From contig NZ_AAXW01000013.1 in the NCBI RefSeq assembly GCF_000169335.1, forward strand, positions 70,960 through 134,959: a DNA stretch of 64,000 bases. Direction: 5' to 3'. The position numbers and the translations under genes were made by a program. Positions 62,324 to 64,000 of this stretch are shown piece by piece. Within the stretch, counting starts at the first letter, position 1; the number at the start of each line of letters is the position of its first letter. The stretch is from Crocosphaera chwakensis CCY0110 (lineage in GTDB: Bacteria > Cyanobacteriota > Cyanobacteriia > Cyanobacteriales > Microcystaceae). A model generated the notes under the pieces. That model was given only the letters and a program-made list of their open reading frames with translations, was not told where the DNA came from and searched no databases.

Positions 62324-63032
62324 AGAAACCTCCTACAATGGTTCCAACAGATTCACCTTTAATTGCTCGAACAATATTCCCTGGGACCGAGAGATCGAAG
62401 ACAATTATCGGGATATCATTTTCTTTACAAAGGGCGATCGCCGTCCCATCCATCACCCGTAAATCATGAGCCAACACATGGCTATAAGTTAAGCTTTCAT
62501 AGCGACGGGCGTTAGGGTTTAACTGAGGATCACAGTCATAGACTCCATCCACCTTAGTCGCTTTAAAAACCACCTCTGCATCAATTTCTGCTGCCCTGAG
62601 GGCTGCAGTTGTATCGGTGGTAAAAAAAGGATTTCCTGAACCCGCCCCAAAAACAATGACCCGCCCTTTTTCAAGATGACGGATCGCACGACGACGGATA
62701 TAGGGTTCAGCCACTTCTTGCATGGCGATCGCTGTTAATACCCTGGTGGGAACTCCCATTTGTTCTAGGGCATCTTGCAACGTCATTGCATTCATGACAG
62801 TGGCGATCATACCTACATAGTCGGCGGTTGCTCGATCCATGCCGGCTGAGGCTGCTTTTACCCCTCGGAAAATGTTCCCCCCACCCACAACGATCGCTAA
62901 TTGAATGCCATGATCAATGACATCTTTAATTTCTTGAGCAATGTCGGCCACGACTTTGGGGTCAATGCCATAGCCCAGGTTTCCCATTAAGGCTTCACCA
63001 CTAAGTTTAAGTAATACGCGCTGGTAAGTCAT
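62310..63032 (-). CDS. pyrH: UMP kinase
   Basis: 240 residues. The amino-acid-kinase motifs LLKLSGEALMG (about 7-17), VVGGGNIFRG (about 47-56) and FGAGSGNPFFTTDTTAALRA (about 128-147) are complete. PyrH makes UDP from UMP and is an essential hexamer. First of the pyrH-frr pair, overlapping frr. Confidence 0.95.
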   Translation of the reverse strand: MTYQRVLLKLSGEALMGNLGYGIDPKVVADIAQEIKDVIDHGIQLAIVVGGGNIFRGVKAASAGMDRATADYVGMIATVMNAMTLQDALEQMGVPTRVLTAIAMQEVAEPYIRRRAIRHLEKGRVIVFGAGSGNPFFTTDTTAALRAAEIDAEVVFKATKVDGVYDCDPQLNPNARRYESLTYSHVLAHDLRVMDGTAIALCKENDIPIIVFDLSVPGNIVRAIKGESVGTIVGGFCDVR

Positions 63033-63215
63033 CCCTCTGTCGCAACTGTATAATTGAGCCTATTATATCTGGGTAATAAGCATCAGCGATCTTGTCCTTT
63101 TTGTCAAACTCCCTGAACTTGAGTTATGATTTCGTACTCTGCCTTTTTTGCCTCTTCTACCTCCCTAAACTGTAACTTTTTAGATTGTGCAGACACGCCT
63201 TAGTATCAGTTCTTC

Positions 63216-63506
63216 TTATTTAATAGGATGCTCATCAATATAGCTTTTTAAAGCTTGGTTGAGTCGGGTTTGCCAGCCATCAGGTTTTATTGACTTAAAG
63301 TAGTCAATAATCTCAGGATCTAAGCGTAGCGTGACTTGCTGCTTTGTTGGGGCTTTTTGCTTGCCACGCTCTCCCCTAGTCCGCTTCATGGCTTCAAAAA
63401 ACTCTTTGGGCAAGACTCTTTGTGCTGGTTGTGCTTTCTCAAAATCTTCCTTCGTCCAGATGGGGTTTTCATCATTTTCCTGCAATTGATTATGATCTTT
63501 GTTCAT
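63216..63506 (-). CDS. brnA: BrnA-type antitoxin
   Basis: 96 residues from the ATG at 63506 (an earlier start at 63560 lies inside brnT and is rejected). The N-terminal part (ENPIWTKEDFEKAQPAQRVL) covers the toxin, and the C-terminal RHH motif (QQVTLRLDPEIIDYFKSIKP, then GWQTRLNQALKSYI) binds DNA for autorepression. The ATG lies inside the last codons of brnT (17-bp overlap), the usual toxin-first order. Confidence 0.92.
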   Translation of the reverse strand: MNKDHNQLQENDENPIWTKEDFEKAQPAQRVLPKEFFEAMKRTRGERGKQKAPTKQQVTLRLDPEIIDYFKSIKPDGWQTRLNQALKSYIDEHPIK

Positions 63507-63762
63507 AAAGCCTCCTTTCTTTGTCACGGGCGCGACGAAAACTAATAATCCATACCACATCGCCTCGTATTGTAAATGTTACGCTGTAAGCTTTGCCGTC
63601 TTCTCCTATAGCAAAAGCGTTATAGCGCACTTCTCCATAATCTTTTCTATCATCAATGCGAATTAGTGCTTGTTCCCAATTCAAAAATATCACATTATCA
63701 AATGGCAACCCACGCTCTACGATGTTTTTCTGATTTTTCTGAGGATCATAACCAATCTGCAT
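63490..63762 (-). CDS. brnT: BrnT-type ribonuclease toxin
   Basis: 90 residues with the BrnT pattern: QIGYDPQKNQKNIVERGLPF at the start, the DDRKDYGEVRYNAFAIG middle (catalytic His/Arg region is divergent) and the tail IISFRRARDKERRLYEQ. BrnT is an mRNA-cleaving RelE-like toxin neutralised by BrnA. Unlike the broken copy at 841-1116 this gene is intact. Confidence 0.92.
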   Translation of the reverse strand: MQIGYDPQKNQKNIVERGLPFDNVIFLNWEQALIRIDDRKDYGEVRYNAFAIGEDGKAYSVTFTIRGDVVWIISFRRARDKERRLYEQRS

Positions 63763-63883
63763 GGACTAAATTCTAATTACAAAAAAATATCTTGTCAAAC
63801 TGTTATGGAGACAGAAAATCAACAACTAACAAAAACCTAACGCATAATGAAGTCAGAAGTTTAATTTTTGAACGAAGATCGTC

Positions 63884-64000
63884 CTAAAAGTCACGACGTG
63901 GATTAAATTCAACAGATTCTTCCAATCTGAGATCAAGTTCTCTTTTTTCTATGCGTACTTTCTTTCTAATATTTCTTCTCACTCGCTATTCTACAGTTTT
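63884..64000 (-). other. Possible gene end at the window edge
   Basis: The minus strand reads a basic open frame of about 32 codons (RRNIRKKVRIEKRELDLRLE) ending at TAG 63884-63886, preceded by another in-frame TAG near the edge. Too short to judge; may be a decayed gene. Confidence 0.15.

Noticed and set aside
1..64000. CRISPR array, tRNA or rRNA gene, prophage
   Set aside because: Looked for regular spacer-repeat arrays, cloverleaf-type sequences and phage genes; none were convincing. The heptamer repeat at 35373-35410 is too short and lacks spacers.

Overview
The window looks like chromosomal DNA of a unicellular, probably nitrogen-fixing cyanobacterium of the Crocosphaera/Cyanothece type. 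The evidence is the AT-rich sequence dotted with the HIP1 octamer GCGATCGC, many cyanobacteria-typical genes (RAF1, PAM68, Ycf35/DUF1257, the ClpP3/ClpR pair, FutA, an SLH-type iron porin, SbtA/SbtB, DUF3086, DUF3119, DUF4278, DUF4336) and a NifX-domain protein. The species is inferred from gene content only. No rRNA, tRNA, CRISPR array or prophage was seen.

Layout. 1-1.1 kb: decaying accessory DNA, with a gene tail carrying an in-frame stop and a BrnT-type toxin gene broken by one stop codon next to its intact partner. 1.1-8 kb: dapF, hfq, a ComFB-family gene, RAF1, two glycosyltransferases and a DUF4336 protein. 8-12 kb: a PEP-CTERM-like protein, a copper P-type ATPase and a pentapeptide-repeat protein carrying a GC-rich palindrome inside its frame. 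12-25.5 kb: housekeeping and photosynthesis genes (clpR-clpP3, PAM68, a CNNM-type transporter, yidD, two lone ABC permeases, a DUF2997-ycf35-ferredoxin operon, an RluA homologue). 25.5-35.8 kb: plsY-DUF3086-DUF3119, a glycosyltransferase, an AAA-like signalling ATPase with a membrane neighbour, a dihydroorotase homologue lacking its metal-binding histidines, a TPR protein and upp. 36-41.3 kb: an iron block with Fur-box-like sites before futA and an iron porin, then feoA without feoB, a two-domain multicopper oxidase and a lipoprotein. 41.4-48 kb: a NifX-like protein, an aldo/keto reductase and a GC-richer segment with the bicarbonate transporter gene sbtA and a divergent sbtB that lacks the usual C-terminal Cys loop. 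48-53 kb: MlaE-type permease, oxidoreductase, rplI, small membrane proteins, a pentapeptide protein and an ArsR-type regulator. 53.2-56.1 kb: an IS630-family element inserted into an older, truncated copy, both inside the 3' end of a Uma2 gene whose severed tail can still be read on the far side; a second Uma2 paralogue lies beside it, and both paralogues carry the same in-frame GC-rich insert. 56-64 kb: a Ser/Thr kinase, a phosphohexomutase, an MscS channel, glutathione-dependent formaldehyde dehydrogenase, pyrH-frr and an intact BrnT/BrnA module.

How the genes work together. The iron block can be read as one acquisition path: porin across the outer membrane, FutA capturing Fe3+ in the periplasm, and the oxidase-lipoprotein pair possibly controlling the iron redox state. 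sbtA/sbtB serve the CO2-concentrating mechanism and RAF1 serves Rubisco assembly. The strongest candidates for something not well described are the feoA-oxidase-lipoprotein cassette, the in-frame GC-rich palindromic inserts in unrelated proteins, and the loop-less divergent SbtB.
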